From Parazoarcus communis SWub3 = DSM 12120 (lineage in GTDB: Bacteria > Pseudomonadota > Gammaproteobacteria > Burkholderiales > Rhodocyclaceae), in contig NZ_QKOE01000002.1 of assembly GCF_003226565.1 (NCBI RefSeq), positions 62,001 to 126,000 of the forward strand: a DNA stretch of 64,000 nucleotides, given 5' to 3'. The notes below the pieces were generated by a model that worked only from the letters and a program-made list of their open reading frames with translations, was not told the DNA's origin and did not search any database. Position 1 is the stretch's first letter; each line of letters starts with the position of its first letter. This document shows, piece by piece, positions 19,825 to 28,874 of the stretch. A program made the translations under genes and the position numbers.

Positions 19825-20060
19825 AGTATTTAAAGATTTAAAAGACTATAAAGACAATAGTCAGCAAAAAACTGTGGATAAGTCGTTTTAAACTTTTAAA
19901 ACAGGTGTTTAAAAAAATTAAACCCTGTAAACAAGTTGTCTGTTTACGACGGACGAATTGTTGATGGTTCCGGACCTCGTCCTCTTTTCCACGCTTATCC
20001 ACAATTTTGCCCTACGGCTGGTCACAGCTTATACAGGCAGCCATCCCCCGGTTTGCTCAC
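19825..20060. other. AT-rich island with DnaA boxes and palindromes
   Basis: This is the convergent gap between rdgC and gabD. Bases 19825-19935 are very AT-rich in an otherwise GC-rich sequence and contain five TTTAAA motifs. A palindrome GTTTTAAA-CT-TTTAAAAC occupies 19885-19902. A second dyad, GTAAACA-N7-TGTTTAC, lies at 19927-19947. Perfect DnaA boxes (TTATCCACA) occur at 19873-19881 on the minus strand and 19995-20003 on the plus strand. The combination resembles a DNA-unwinding element next to DnaA boxes, but no dnaA or dnaN gene is in the window. Confidence 0.5.
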
Positions 20061-20099
20061 ACCATTCAGGTGGAAAAACCGGGGTCTCCACGCCGTGGA

Positions 20100-21557
20100 T
20101 CAGCGGATGCCGCCCATGCACAGGTACTTCATTTCGACGTAATCCTCGATGCCGTACTTCGAACCTTCGCGGCCGATACCGGATTCCTTGACCCCGCCAA
20201 AGGGCGCGACTTCGGTCGAGATGATGCCCTCGTTGATGCCGACGATGCCGTACTCCAGGCGCTCGGCCACCCGCCAGATGCGGGCGATGTGACTGGCGTA
20301 AAAATAGGCTGCCAGACCGAACTCGGTATCGTTGGCCATACGGATCGCTTCGTCTTCAGTGTGGAAGCGGAACAGCGGTGCCACCGGGCCGAAGATCTCT
20401 TCACGCGCGACGCGCATCTGTGGGGTCACGTCGGTCAGGATGGTAGGTTCGTAGAAGGTGCCACCCAAGGCATGGCGTTTGCCGCCGCAAGCCAGCCCTG
20501 CTCCCTTGGCAAGCGCATCGGCAACCAAGGTCTCGACCTTTGCGACCGCCTCGTCGTTGATCAGCGGGCCTTGTTGGACCTCTCCCGACAATCCGGGTCC
20601 GACCTTGAGCTGGCCAACGGCTTCGGCCAGTCTGGCGGCAAAGGCGTCGTAGATGCCGTCCTGCACCAGCAGGCGGTTGGCACACACGCAGGTCTGACCG
20701 GCGTTGCGGTACTTCGACGCCATGGCACCAGCGACCGCGGCGTCGAGGTCGGCATCGTCGAACACGATGAATGGGGCGTTGCCGCCAAGTTCCAGTGAAA
20801 CCTTCTTCACCGTACCGGCGCATTGCTTCATCAGCAACTTGCCGACTTCGGTCGAACCGGTAAAGGACAACTTGCGTACCGTGGGGTTGGCGGTCAGTTC
20901 GCCACCGACTTCGGGTGCCTTCAGCGTCGTGACGACGTTGAGCACGCCTGCCGGCAGCCCTGCACGCTCGGCCAGTACCGCCAGCGCCAGCGCACTCAGC
21001 GGGGTGTCCTCAGCGGGCTTGATCACCATGGTGCAGCCTGCGGCCAATGCCGGCCCAGCCTTGCGGGTGATCATTGCAATCGGAAAGTTCCATGGCGTGA
21101 CTGCCGCCACCACGCCTATCGGCTCCTTCAGCACGATGATGCGTTTGTCGGCACCGTGTGAGGGAATCACATCGCCGTAGATGCGCTTGCCTTCCTCGGC
21201 AAACCATTCGATGAAGGAGGCACCGTAGGCCACTTCGCCACGTGCCTCAGCCAGTGGCTTGCCCTGTTCGGCAGTCATCAGCACGGCCAGGTCGTCCTGG
21301 TTGGCCATGATCAGCTCGAACCACTTGCGCAGCACCGCTGCACGCTCCTTGGCCGTACGTGCCCGCCATGCGGGCAGCGCGGCATTGGCCGCAGCGACGG
21401 CGCGTCGGGTCTCGCGGGCGCCCAGGTCAGGCACCTGTGCCAGCACACTGCCATCGGCCGGGTTGGTTACCGCAAAGTGGCTGCCGTCGTCAGCCTCGAT
21501 CCAGTGGCCATCGATCCAGGCGTGTTGGCGGAGCAGGGTGGGGTCCTTGAGTTGCAT
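20100..21557 (-). CDS. gabD: Succinate-semialdehyde dehydrogenase (NADP+)
   Basis: This 485-residue aldehyde dehydrogenase probably oxidises succinate semialdehyde to succinate, the last step of 4-aminobutyrate breakdown. It shows the cofactor-binding PWNFPIAMITRKAGPALAAG segment, the catalytic glutamate in LELGGNAPFIVFDDADLD and the catalytic cysteine in NAGQTCVCANR; the extra Cys two residues after the catalytic one is typical of GabD. The C-terminus PFGGVKESGIGREGSKYGIEDY also fits. The ATG at 21557 has an AGAGGA site seven bases upstream. No gabT is next to it, so another semialdehyde is possible. Confidence 0.92.
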   Translation of the reverse strand: MQLKDPTLLRQHAWIDGHWIEADDGSHFAVTNPADGSVLAQVPDLGARETRRAVAAANAALPAWRARTAKERAAVLRKWFELIMANQDDLAVLMTAEQGKPLAEARGEVAYGASFIEWFAEEGKRIYGDVIPSHGADKRIIVLKEPIGVVAAVTPWNFPIAMITRKAGPALAAGCTMVIKPAEDTPLSALALAVLAERAGLPAGVLNVVTTLKAPEVGGELTANPTVRKLSFTGSTEVGKLLMKQCAGTVKKVSLELGGNAPFIVFDDADLDAAVAGAMASKYRNAGQTCVCANRLLVQDGIYDAFAARLAEAVGQLKVGPGLSGEVQQGPLINDEAVAKVETLVADALAKGAGLACGGKRHALGGTFYEPTILTDVTPQMRVAREEIFGPVAPLFRFHTEDEAIRMANDTEFGLAAYFYASHIARIWRVAERLEYGIVGINEGIISTEVAPFGGVKESGIGREGSKYGIEDYVEMKYLCMGGIR

Positions 21558-21721
21558 GGCATGTCCTCTTGAGATGTGCGATCACGGGACGTCCTGGCAC
21601 GACGGCCGGAGGCTGGCATTCAGGACGCGGAGATTTACGCCGTCACGGTCATGGCGGGCGCGTGGCAGATGTCAGCTTGCCGGGCACCGGCACACTGCGC
21701 AAGGCTTGCAAGGTGTTTGGT

Positions 21722-22237
21722 CTAACCCGGCATCCGCAGGATCAGGGTATCGCCGCGCTGGATGAACTCCAGGTGCTTGAGTACGCTCATGCCAAGCAGC
21801 ACCTGATCGTCGCGCATGCCGGGGTTCAGGTGGCTGCGGACCTGACGCACGCGGAAGGGGCCGAGACCCAGCTCGTCAATCAGCGTGGTGCGCACGGTAA
21901 CGGTGCCGTTGGCGGTCATGACCTGTGCCGCGGCGCCTGCTTGCAGGCCGAGTTCGGGACCGAGGTGAGCGGGTACCGACACCTGGGTGGCGCCGGTATC
22001 GAGCAGGAAGGTGACCGGACGGCCGTTGATCGTGCCCGGTGCCACGTAGTGACCCATGCGGTTGCGCTGCAGTACCAGTTCCTGGCTGCCGGGCTCGACC
22101 ACGATGTTGCGGTTGGGGTTGTGCTGGTCCTGCACCTTGCCGTCAAAGAACAGCCAGAGCACGCCCAGCAGCGCCAGCGCTGCCAGCCAGCTCATGACCC
22201 GGCCGATGCGCCGGGTATCGTGCTCGGGGGCGCTCAT
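21722..22237 (-). CDS. Membrane-anchored retropepsin-like aspartic protease
   Basis: This 171-residue protein has a single N-terminal transmembrane helix (about residues 14-31, SWLAALALLGVLWLFF) and a periplasmic clan AA domain with the active-site motif FLLDTGATQVSVP and the later LLGMSVLKHLEF. It matches the TIGR02281 family of bacterial single-domain aspartic proteases, which probably act as dimers; substrates are unknown. The ATG at 22237 is supported by AGGTGGAG just upstream. It is transcribed toward gabD, 165 bases away. Confidence 0.87.
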   Translation of the reverse strand: MSAPEHDTRRIGRVMSWLAALALLGVLWLFFDGKVQDQHNPNRNIVVEPGSQELVLQRNRMGHYVAPGTINGRPVTFLLDTGATQVSVPAHLGPELGLQAGAAAQVMTANGTVTVRTTLIDELGLGPFRVRQVRSHLNPGMRDDQVLLGMSVLKHLEFIQRGDTLILRMPG

Positions 22238-22363
22238 TGGCTCCACCTGCAAGCGTCACTCACCATTTGGGGAGCCTGAATGATGTGTTCAGACCGGTCA
22301 AGCCTTGTGCTGATGATCAATGCGGTCAAGTGTTTGATGTGTGATTGATCAATCCGGATCGCG

Positions 22364-22485
22364 TGTAGGGCGGAATGAAATCCCGTCTGTGGCCGCGCGG
22401 GTACGCTGGCTGGCGTCAGCCATACCGATTTTGCAGGCCATGCACCAGTGGCGGCGGGGTTGGCACCCCGCCCTACGCCAGGGTA
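22364..22485. repeat. REP-like intergenic palindromic repeat
   Basis: A GTAGGGCGG unit near 22365 is followed by a hairpin with perfect arms GGCGGGGT (22453-22460) and ACCCCGCC (22465-22472), continuing into CCTAC. GTAGGGCGG/CCGCCCTAC hairpins of this kind are common dispersed repeats in proteobacterial genomes. No second copy was seen in this window, so the call rests on resemblance. Confidence 0.5.
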
Positions 22486-22534
22486 GGGCAGCACCTTGGA
22501 TGGGATAGGGTGCAGCACCATCATGTGCAAGGCA

Positions 22535-24187
22535 TTACTCGAGCACCTGGCCGTGCTCGCGAGTGGCGTGGAAGCCGACCTTGGGCCATTTCTCCATCGT
22601 GACCGCCAGGTTGTAGCGGCTGCTGGCCAGGTAGACCAGGTTGCCATCGACGTCCTTGCCCAGACGCAAGGCCTGTTCACGCTCGAAATTGCGCCGGGTC
22701 AGTTCATCCGGGAAGGTCAGCCAGCGGGCGGTGTGGATGTCGGCCGATTCGAAGATCGCATCGACCTTGTACTCGTCCTTCAGGCGCTGGGCGACGACTT
22801 CGAACTGCAGCTGGCCAACGGCACCGAGCAGCATTTGTCCGCCTTCCTGCTCGAACACCTGGATTGCACCTTCTTCGCCCAGCTCCTGCAGGCCCTTCTG
22901 CAACTGCTTGGACTTGAGCGGATCGCGCAGGCGCGCGGCGCGGAACATTTCCGGCGAGAAATAGGGAATGCCCTTGAAACCGATCACCTCGCCTTCGGTC
23001 AGGGTATCGCCGATCTGCAGCTGGCCGTGGTTGTGGATGCCGATGATGTCGCCAGCCACGCCGTCTTCCTTCAGCACGCGTTCGTTGGCCATGAAGGTCA
23101 GCGCGTTGGCCAGCTTCATGTCGCGGCCGGCGCGCACATGCCTGACCTTCATGCCCGAGCTGTAGCGCCCCGAGCAGATGCGGAAGAAGGCGATACGGTC
23201 GCGATGCTTGGGATCCATATTGGCCTGGATCTTGAACACGAAGCCGGTGAATGCGGGCTCGGCCGGTTGCACCATGCGCTTGCCTGTGTCGCGCGCTTGC
23301 GGCGGCGGGGCCCAGTCGATCAGCGCCTGCAGGATTTCCTGAACGCCAAAGTTGTTGATACCCGAACCGAAAAACACCGGGCTTTGGGTGCCGGCAAGAA
23401 ACTCGTCCAGAGCGAAAGGAGGCGAAGCCTCGTTCAAGAGGTCGACATCGTCGCGCATCTTGCCGATTTCCATCGGATAGCGCTGATCCAGCTCGGGGTT
23501 GCGCAGGCCTTTCAGGACTTCGGCATCACTCTTGCGTTCTTCGCCGGCGGTGAAGGTCAGCACCTGGTCCTGCAGCAGGTGATACACACCGCGGAAGGCC
23601 TTGCCCATGCCGATTGGCCAGGTCACCGGTGCGCAGCTGATCTTGAGCACGTCTTCGATCTCGGCAAGCAGCTCGAAGGGCTCGCGTACCTCGCGGTCCA
23701 TCTTGTTGACGAAGGTGATGATCGGCGTGTTGCGCAGGCGGCAGACATCGAGCAGCTTGATGGTCTGCGCTTCCACACCCTTGGCAGCGTCGATCACCAT
23801 CACCGCCGCATCCACTGCAGTCAGCACGCGATAGGTGTCTTCGGAGAAATCCTCGTGGCCCGGGGTGTCGAGCAGGTTGATGGTATTGCCCTGGTATTCG
23901 AACTGCATCACCGAGCTGGTGACCGAGATGCCGCGCTGCTTTTCGACTTCCATCCAGTCCGAAGTGGCATGGCGTGCAGACTTGCGTGCCTTCACCGTAC
24001 CGGCAAGCTGGATTGCGCCGCCGTACAGCAGCAGCTTTTCGGTCAGCGTGGTCTTGCCCGCGTCGGGGTGGGAAATGATGGCGAAGGTGCGGCGTTTCTG
24101 GACGTCGCGCACGAGCTCGGGTGGATACGGAGTGGACAAGGGATGACAGCCAGTAGTGAACGGGGAGGCAGGCCGGATGTATGGCAT
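22535..24187 (-). CDS. prfC: Peptide chain release factor 3
   Basis: RF3 is a GTPase that releases RF1/RF2 from the ribosome after termination. The G domain has G1 [13 protein letters not shown], the switch II motif [15 protein letters not shown] and G4 FVNKMDRE; it opens with the typical [17 protein letters not shown]. Domains II and III follow and the C-terminal [19 protein letters not shown] is complete. Family proteins are about 530 residues, so the start is uncertain: the ATG at 22535-24187 coordinates gives 550 residues, and a TTG at 24139 would give 534. Neither has a clear ribosome binding site. Confidence 0.96.
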   Translation of the reverse strand: MPYIRPASPFTTGCHPLSTPYPPELVRDVQKRRTFAIISHPDAGKTTLTEKLLLYGGAIQLAGTVKARKSARHATSDWMEVEKQRGISVTSSVMQFEYQGNTINLLDTPGHEDFSEDTYRVLTAVDAAVMVIDAAKGVEAQTIKLLDVCRLRNTPIITFVNKMDREVREPFELLAEIEDVLKISCAPVTWPIGMGKAFRGVYHLLQDQVLTFTAGEERKSDAEVLKGLRNPELDQRYPMEIGKMRDDVDLLNEASPPFALDEFLAGTQSPVFFGSGINNFGVQEILQALIDWAPPPQARDTGKRMVQPAEPAFTGFVFKIQANMDPKHRDRIAFFRICSGRYSSGMKVRHVRAGRDMKLANALTFMANERVLKEDGVAGDIIGIHNHGQLQIGDTLTEGEVIGFKGIPYFSPEMFRAARLRDPLKSKQLQKGLQELGEEGAIQVFEQEGGQMLLGAVGQLQFEVVAQRLKDEYKVDAIFESADIHTARWLTFPDELTRRNFEREQALRLGKDVDGNLVYLASSRYNLAVTMEKWPKVGFHATREHGQVLE

Positions 24188-24288
24188 CAAAGCGGCCGGG
24201 TGGCAGGATTCTACCAAGCAATCAGGTGCTTCCGTAGTCTTGCCACGTGCTTGTCACATGTTGGCAGGCGGGTGCGTGTGCAACGGAC

Positions 24289-24906
24289 TCAGGCAGCCTG
24301 CCCGCAATATCGACCGATGCAACGCGCCAATCCACTGCGTGGCGTCTTCTGGATGGCCAGCAACAGATCATGTTCCACCCGTTTCAGCTGGTAACGCTGA
24401 CGCAGGGTTTCATCCAGTCGCATGAAGAGGTGCGCAGTCGCTTCGGCATCGGCCAGCGCACGGTGAAAGCGCCCGGTGTCGGGCAGACGCAGGCTGCTGA
24501 CCAGGGTGCCCAGCTTGTGATTGGGTGCATCGGGAAAGATCCGCCGCGACAGCAGCAGCGAGCAGATGAAGTCTGCCGGACGGCTGCGGCCGACACGGGC
24601 CAGCTCTGCATCCCAGAACTTGCTGTCGAAAGCGGCATTGTGGGCAACCAGGGGATGCGCACCGACGAACTCGGCGGCTTCGGCCATGACCTGCTCCACC
24701 CGGGGGGCGGCCCGCACCATCGCCGTTGTGATGCCCGTCAGTTGCTGAATCTCCCAGGGGACTGACAGGCCGGCATTCATCAGGCTCTGGTAACGATCGA
24801 CGATCTGGCCGTCGCGTACCAGCACCACGCCGATTTCAGTCGGCCGTGCGCCAAGATTGGGTGCCATGCCGGTGGTTTCGAAGTCGATGACGGCGTAGGT
24901 AGGCAT
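24289..24906 (-). CDS. DEDDh-family 3'-5' exonuclease
   Basis: This 205-residue exonuclease of the DnaQ/RNase T superfamily has the three exo motifs: VIDFETTG (residues 6-13), LVAHNAAFDSKFWD (about 87-100) and HRALADAEATAHL (about 147-159), giving the DEDDh metal ligands. It has no polymerase or other domain, so it is probably a stand-alone nuclease rather than the replicative DnaQ. It is upstream of prfC on the same strand with about 100 bases to the likely prfC start. Confidence 0.9.
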   Translation of the reverse strand: MPTYAVIDFETTGMAPNLGARPTEIGVVLVRDGQIVDRYQSLMNAGLSVPWEIQQLTGITTAMVRAAPRVEQVMAEAAEFVGAHPLVAHNAAFDSKFWDAELARVGRSRPADFICSLLLSRRIFPDAPNHKLGTLVSSLRLPDTGRFHRALADAEATAHLFMRLDETLRQRYQLKRVEHDLLLAIQKTPRSGLARCIGRYCGQAA

Positions 24907-25179
24907 CTGAATGTGGATCTGGCGGCATTAAAGGAGGGATTATCGCGGATCATGACCGGAGATGTTGCTCAGGCTTCAGACAGGCCGCGGTAAATCGTGC
25001 TTGATCTGCAGATCTGGCCTGGTGGCGGGGCAAGCCGTTTCAAACCGACACGCATTCCTGTGCCCTGTGGGTGAATAATGGATGGGCTGCCGGAGATCAG
25101 GAAAACGTCTGTCCGTGCGCAATGAGAGCCTGTAATGGACTGGCTGTGCAACTTACTTCAATGCATCCGGAGGTCAGGA

Positions 25180-25425
25180 ATGGGCATTATCTCGACGATT
25201 TTAATTGGTCTGATTGTTGGCCTGATTGCACGTATGGTGAAACCGGGCAATGACCCGATGGGTTTGATCATGACCGCGTTGCTGGGTATTGGCGGATCGA
25301 TGATTGCAACCTACGGTGGCCAGGCGCTGGGTCTTTACCACGCAGGACAGGGGGCTGGCTTTATCGGTTCGGTCGTGGGTGCGGTGGTCTTGCTGGTTGC
25401 GGTGGGCATGCTCCGCAAACGTTGA
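25180..25425 (+). CDS. GlsB/YeaQ/YmgE-family small membrane protein
   Basis: An 81-residue hydrophobic protein with three predicted transmembrane helices and glycine-rich turns (MGIISTILIGLIVGLIAR, ALLGIGGSMIATYGGQALG, GFIGSVVGAVVLLVAVGML). It matches the transglycosylase-associated protein family (GlsB/YeaQ/YmgE), often stress-induced; no enzymatic activity is established. The ATG at 25180 follows GGAGG at a good spacing, which decides the start over an upstream in-frame ATG at 25135. Confidence 0.87.
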   Translation: MGIISTILIGLIVGLIARMVKPGNDPMGLIMTALLGIGGSMIATYGGQALGLYHAGQGAGFIGSVVGAVVLLVAVGMLRKR

Positions 25426-25487
25426 GCAGGCGGATCTTCAAGACCCTGTGTCGACATCAAGGGCGTGGGGTCGAGGAGGCGCTGCGG

Positions 25488-26123
25488 TCAAGTCCGACCG
25501 TAGCGATGCACCAGCGCCCACAGCAGGCGAGTGGTTGAGGGGTGATGCAAGCGAGGCATCGCGTCAATGATCAGTACAAAACGGTTTATCCCAATGTGAA
25601 CCGGCCAGAATCCTACCTGGCTGTTGCCTGATGCATTGACCACCCCCCAGGCGGATGTACCCAGGCCCAGCGCATCCTGAAGCAGGGCGATGTTCCGGTC
25701 GTGAATGGAACACAGACTGGCTGAAAGGGCGGCAAGCTCTTCGGCAACGGCTTCCGGATAGCCCGTATTGGCTACGCAGAAGCCTTGGGGATCGGCCAGC
25801 ACAACCTTGCCTGTGGTCGAGAGTGCCGGCAGCAGATCGGGGAGCAGGATCTCGAAGGGTTCATTGGGTACGGTAAGCGGCCTGTCGAAACCTTCCAGCC
25901 ACCCTGCCTGCTGCATGGACCGGATGAGTGTCGTCGTATCGGTACGGTCGAGGCCGCTGAGTGACATGATCGTGTTCAGCTCGGCACGCGGACTGCGATC
26001 GCATTGCAGTATTTGCAGGATGAACTGCGCTGCCGGTTCAGGCCTGTTCATGCTGACTGCGTGGTATGCACCTGCCGGACTGGGCAGGAAGTAGCCCGTG
26101 ACCCGGGTACCTTCATTCATCAT
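25488..26123 (-). CDS. Unrecognised protein, last gene of the Roadblock-GTPase locus
   Basis: I do not recognise the full-length family. The 211-residue protein is soluble. The N-terminal half looks like a small winged-helix region (ILQILQCDRSPRAELNTIMSLSGLDRTDTTTLIRSMQQAGWLEGF), and the C-terminal half (about residues 95-200: GKVVLADPQGFCVANTGYPEAVAEELAALSA, then RFVLIIDAMPRLHHPSTTRLLW) has the alternating pattern of a Roadblock/LC7-like domain, the partner fold of small prokaryotic GTPases. The start overlaps the end of the GTPase gene by 11 bases, so the two are probably translationally coupled. A role as GTPase partner or output is inference. Confidence 0.8.
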   Translation of the reverse strand: MMNEGTRVTGYFLPSPAGAYHAVSMNRPEPAAQFILQILQCDRSPRAELNTIMSLSGLDRTDTTTLIRSMQQAGWLEGFDRPLTVPNEPFEILLPDLLPALSTTGKVVLADPQGFCVANTGYPEAVAEELAALSASLCSIHDRNIALLQDALGLGTSAWGVVNASGNSQVGFWPVHIGINRFVLIIDAMPRLHHPSTTRLLWALVHRYGRT

Positions 26124-26661
26124 CGGGCTCCATCAGGCCAGGATCGATTGAATACAGCAGGGCTTTGAGCAAGGTCCGCATGTCTTCATTGGAGCGAGCG
26201 TCGACCTCGAACACCGGGACATTCCATCCCAGTCTTGCAAGATGTGCGTGGTAGTCCTCGATATATGGATGCGGTGCCAGGTCCATATGACTCACGCCAA
26301 CGACAAAACGTGTCTGTTCGATCAAGGTGTGGAACGCCTTCAGGAAGAACTCGACTTCATCCAGTGGAGAGGGGCGATTGTTGTTGATCAGCACGACCAG
26401 TCCGATGCAGCCCTCGCTGAGGATCTCCCACATGAAATCGAATCGCGCCTGGCCGGGCGTCCCGTACAGGTGAATGTGCCCATTGCCGTCGAGATCGATC
26501 CGGCCGTAATCCATCGCGACGGTGGTGGTCAGCTTGAGCCGGGCGGTCTCATCGGAGGCCTGCGCATCCGTTCTGACAGGGTCGATATCGGAAAGTGATG
26601 AAATGGCGGTTGTCTTTCCCGCGCCCACCGGGCCGGTAAAAATGATCTTGTGATGACTCAT
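26113..26661 (-). CDS. Small Arf/SRPRB-like GTPase
   Basis: This 182-residue single-domain GTPase has a P-loop GPVGAGKTT (residues 10-18), a switch II YGTPGQARFDFMW in place of the usual DTPG, and SHMD in place of NKxD for guanine recognition. These variants are typical of the MglA/CvnD-like group of bacterial GTPases that work with Roadblock/LC7 proteins. Such GTPases act as polarity or signalling switches. The gene overlaps the preceding gene by four bases (ATGA) and the next by 11, so it belongs to a tightly coupled operon with Roadblock, CZB and EAL proteins. Confidence 0.9.
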   Translation of the reverse strand: MSHHKIIFTGPVGAGKTTAISSLSDIDPVRTDAQASDETARLKLTTTVAMDYGRIDLDGNGHIHLYGTPGQARFDFMWEILSEGCIGLVVLINNNRPSPLDEVEFFLKAFHTLIEQTRFVVGVSHMDLAPHPYIEDYHAHLARLGWNVPVFEVDARSNEDMRTLLKALLYSIDPGLMEPDDE

Positions 26662-27785
26662 GAGTATTCGTTTGCCGAGCGGCTCGAAAAGATCCGCTTC
26701 AGGATGCGGGACAGCAGCTTGCGCCTGTCGGGCTGGCCGCCTGCAAGGTCCGGTCTGGGGGCTGAGGGCTTCAGGATGCGTTGTTCATCTTGCGAATCGA
26801 TCAGCTCGAGCGCAGTGCATGCCGTGTGAAAGACGTGGATGTCGCTGGCTGAGATCATCAGCTTGCGTGCGGTTTCATCGATGGAGCATTGGCCCGATAG
26901 CCAGAGGGGGACGATCTGCATGGCGTGCGGTGTGGCGAGCAGGCGCGTCAGGTTTGGCCAATGACGCAGGCGTACCGGTGTGTCCCCGGAGGTGCCTTCG
27001 ATGAGGCGTCCGCGCGAGGTCCAGATGGCAAGACGCCACAACAGGGGATCCAGCGCTTCTGCTGCGCTGCCGGTAGGTCGAGTGATGGTGCCGTGATCGA
27101 GGGGGACAAGGTGAAAGCGTATGCGTGTCAGGGCGATGGAGCGTAGAACTTTGTCCGTCATTCCGGTGCAGGCACAGCGGGACGATGCATCGACCTTGAC
27201 GGCGGGGAGGTCCCAGCGAATCTCGACCGGCTTGCCTTGTGCCCGCGACAGGCGCCTGGCCTGCATCATGGCGCCGAACAGGTAGTTGTCGGGCTGAAAG
27301 GTGGTGGCGCTACCTTCGGTCGTGTTATCCGACTGGAACAGATAGTGGTTGAACGCTCTATCGTCCATGGCCAGCGCCACTCCCGCGACCCGGGTCGAAT
27401 GATCGTGTCCGAGGCGGGATGGCTCGGCGATCTGTTGTATTGTCGTGACTGAGGCTCGCTCCTGTGCCAGCAGGCGCTCGATTGCATGCTCGAGCGTGGC
27501 GGAAAGCGCTGAGGGGCTGACTGGCTTCTGCAGGAACAGTACGTTTTCGGGATGTGCGCGATTGGCACTGATGACGACCACGACCGAGTTGATCGGGGTC
27601 GAGTTCAGGTCGTGCTGAGCCAGGCGTCTGCCTTCCTGCGTGTCGATGTCGATCAACAGGATATTGGCTTGAGATGGATCCTCCGCAAGCAGGTATCGAT
27701 TCTCGCCGAACTGTCTGAAGAAATACTCATAGGCGTAGCGAGTCTGAAGATCCATACCAAGCAAGGCACATCTCGCCTTGCTCAT
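26658..27785 (-). CDS. Receiver-like protein of the Roadblock-GTPase locus
   Basis: This 375-residue protein appears to begin with a receiver-like domain (about residues 4-105): a strand ending LLIDID (46-48) where the phospho-acceptor aspartate would be, a serine at 73 and the conserved-type lysine in LQKPVS (87). The acidic pair normally at the end of the first strand is missing (LLGMD instead), so phosphorylation is doubtful. The rest (about 150-340) is not recognised; near its end QCSIDETARKLMISASDIHVFHTACTALELI (residues given in parts) resembles a helix-turn-helix or small helical domain. It overlaps the genes on both sides by four bases (ATGA). Confidence 0.8.
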   Translation of the reverse strand: MSKARCALLGMDLQTRYAYEYFFRQFGENRYLLAEDPSQANILLIDIDTQEGRRLAQHDLNSTPINSVVVVISANRAHPENVLFLQKPVSPSALSATLEHAIERLLAQERASVTTIQQIAEPSRLGHDHSTRVAGVALAMDDRAFNHYLFQSDNTTEGSATTFQPDNYLFGAMMQARRLSRAQGKPVEIRWDLPAVKVDASSRCACTGMTDKVLRSIALTRIRFHLVPLDHGTITRPTGSAAEALDPLLWRLAIWTSRGRLIEGTSGDTPVRLRHWPNLTRLLATPHAMQIVPLWLSGQCSIDETARKLMISASDIHVFHTACTALELIDSQDEQRILKPSAPRPDLAGGQPDRRKLLSRILKRIFSSRSANEYS

Positions 27786-28429
27786 GATCGTCGTCTGGCT
27801 GAGGCCCGGGCATCGGCCTCATCGAGGAAGTGCTCGAGCTTTCTCAAGGCGGTGAATAGCGCCGGATCCGAAGGCCATTTTTTTAGTCCGAGCGAGAGCA
27901 GATGACGTCCGGAATCGGTTCGTCCTTCAAGAATGTGGTCGCTGGCTTGCGAAAGCAGATCCTGGACTGTGCTGCCGTCCATGTTGAGGACATTGCTTGG
28001 CCTGGCTTCTCCGGTGCCATCGTCCGCGATGGAAAAGCGGGTGTTACCGCTGGTCCCACTGGCAAGTACGGATCCGAGACCGGGGGGAATGGGCTCATGT
28101 GGATCAAGTCCTGGATCCAGCTTCAATTGCAGCCACTGGGCCACGATCTCGTCCAGCCGATCGGAACACCGTTCAAGCATGTGGCGGCGCAGTCCGCAAC
28201 CCCGCTTGCCGAGCACCAGGTACAGATCGACAAGCGCACCTGCCAGCTGGGTCGGAGTGCCTTTGTCGTAAAGATGAAGGATGCGCTGCACGTGGCTGCG
28301 TAGTTCGTGGGGCTGGCGGGCAACCCGGAATGCAAACCAGCGATTGGTTTCCTCGACATCCAGTCCGCGACCTGCACGATGCAGATGTTTGCGTCCAGGC
28401 AGCACGAATCCAACGTCAGCTCTCATCAT
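27782..28429 (-). CDS. Unrecognised protein of the Roadblock-GTPase locus
   Basis: This 215-residue soluble protein is not recognised. The N-terminal two thirds are mostly helical and rich in Leu and Arg (RSHVQRILHLYDKG, LAGALVDLYLVLGKRGCGLRRHML). A Ser/Gly-rich linker follows, then a C-terminal segment (QASDHILEGRTDSGRHLLSL, then DPALFTALRKLEHFL) that could be one TPR-like helical pair. Two ATGs stand side by side at 28429 and 28426. Its end overlaps the receiver-like gene by four bases, which supports a real gene and a shared function. Confidence 0.75.
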   Translation of the reverse strand: MMRADVGFVLPGRKHLHRAGRGLDVEETNRWFAFRVARQPHELRSHVQRILHLYDKGTPTQLAGALVDLYLVLGKRGCGLRRHMLERCSDRLDEIVAQWLQLKLDPGLDPHEPIPPGLGSVLASGTSGNTRFSIADDGTGEARPSNVLNMDGSTVQDLLSQASDHILEGRTDSGRHLLSLGLKKWPSDPALFTALRKLEHFLDEADARASARRRS

Positions 28430-28479
28430 CGGGTGTCCAGAGTAGGCTTACGAAGTTTGCAGGCGGTGGTGAGGGAATG

Positions 28480-28860
28480 CTATTTGGGGCTGCGGCTGGA
28501 TTGGGTGCCGGCCTTATCCAGCTCGATCAGCAGATTCACCAGTTGAAACGACAGTCGATGCATTTCGGTGACGGCTTGTTCGGCGCCTTCGAGGTCGCCC
28601 TTTTCCTTGAGTGCAAGGGCGCGATGACTGGCTTCATGGAATGCCTCGTGCGGTCCGAACAACTGTTTGAAGATATTCGTTGCGTCGTCGCCGCAAGTCG
28701 CAACCTCCTGCATGCCTGTGCCGTGCATCCAGCTACCAAGTTTGCAGGCGGTATGAGGGCAGCCGGTAAAGTCGCCGCGACCGGCCAGTGTGGCCTCGAT
28801 GTTGTTCAAGTAGCGGATATGGTCGTTCAGCCGCTGCAGGAAGAATGCGCCTTGAGCCAT
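28480..28860 (-). CDS. Stand-alone CZB zinc-binding protein
   Basis: This 126-residue protein consists of a single CZB domain (chemoreceptor zinc-binding, PF13682-like). The 3His/1Cys zinc ligands are H14 (NDHIRYL), C39 (HTACKLGSW), H71 and H75 (GPHEAFHEA). In other proteins CZB domains are fused to chemoreceptors or diguanylate cyclases, where zinc or hypochlorous acid controls activity; a stand-alone form next to an EAL protein and a Roadblock protein suggests a diffusible sensor. A CGGAG ribosome binding site precedes the ATG, and the gene starts 14 bases after the Roadblock gene. Confidence 0.87.
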   Translation of the reverse strand: MAQGAFFLQRLNDHIRYLNNIEATLAGRGDFTGCPHTACKLGSWMHGTGMQEVATCGDDATNIFKQLFGPHEAFHEASHRALALKEKGDLEGAEQAVTEMHRLSFQLVNLLIELDKAGTQSSRSPK

Positions 28861-28874
28861 ATCGGGTGTCTCCG

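Noticed and set aside
22496-24394. Open frame of 632 codons on the plus strand
   Set aside because: Antisense to prfC; no family resemblance.
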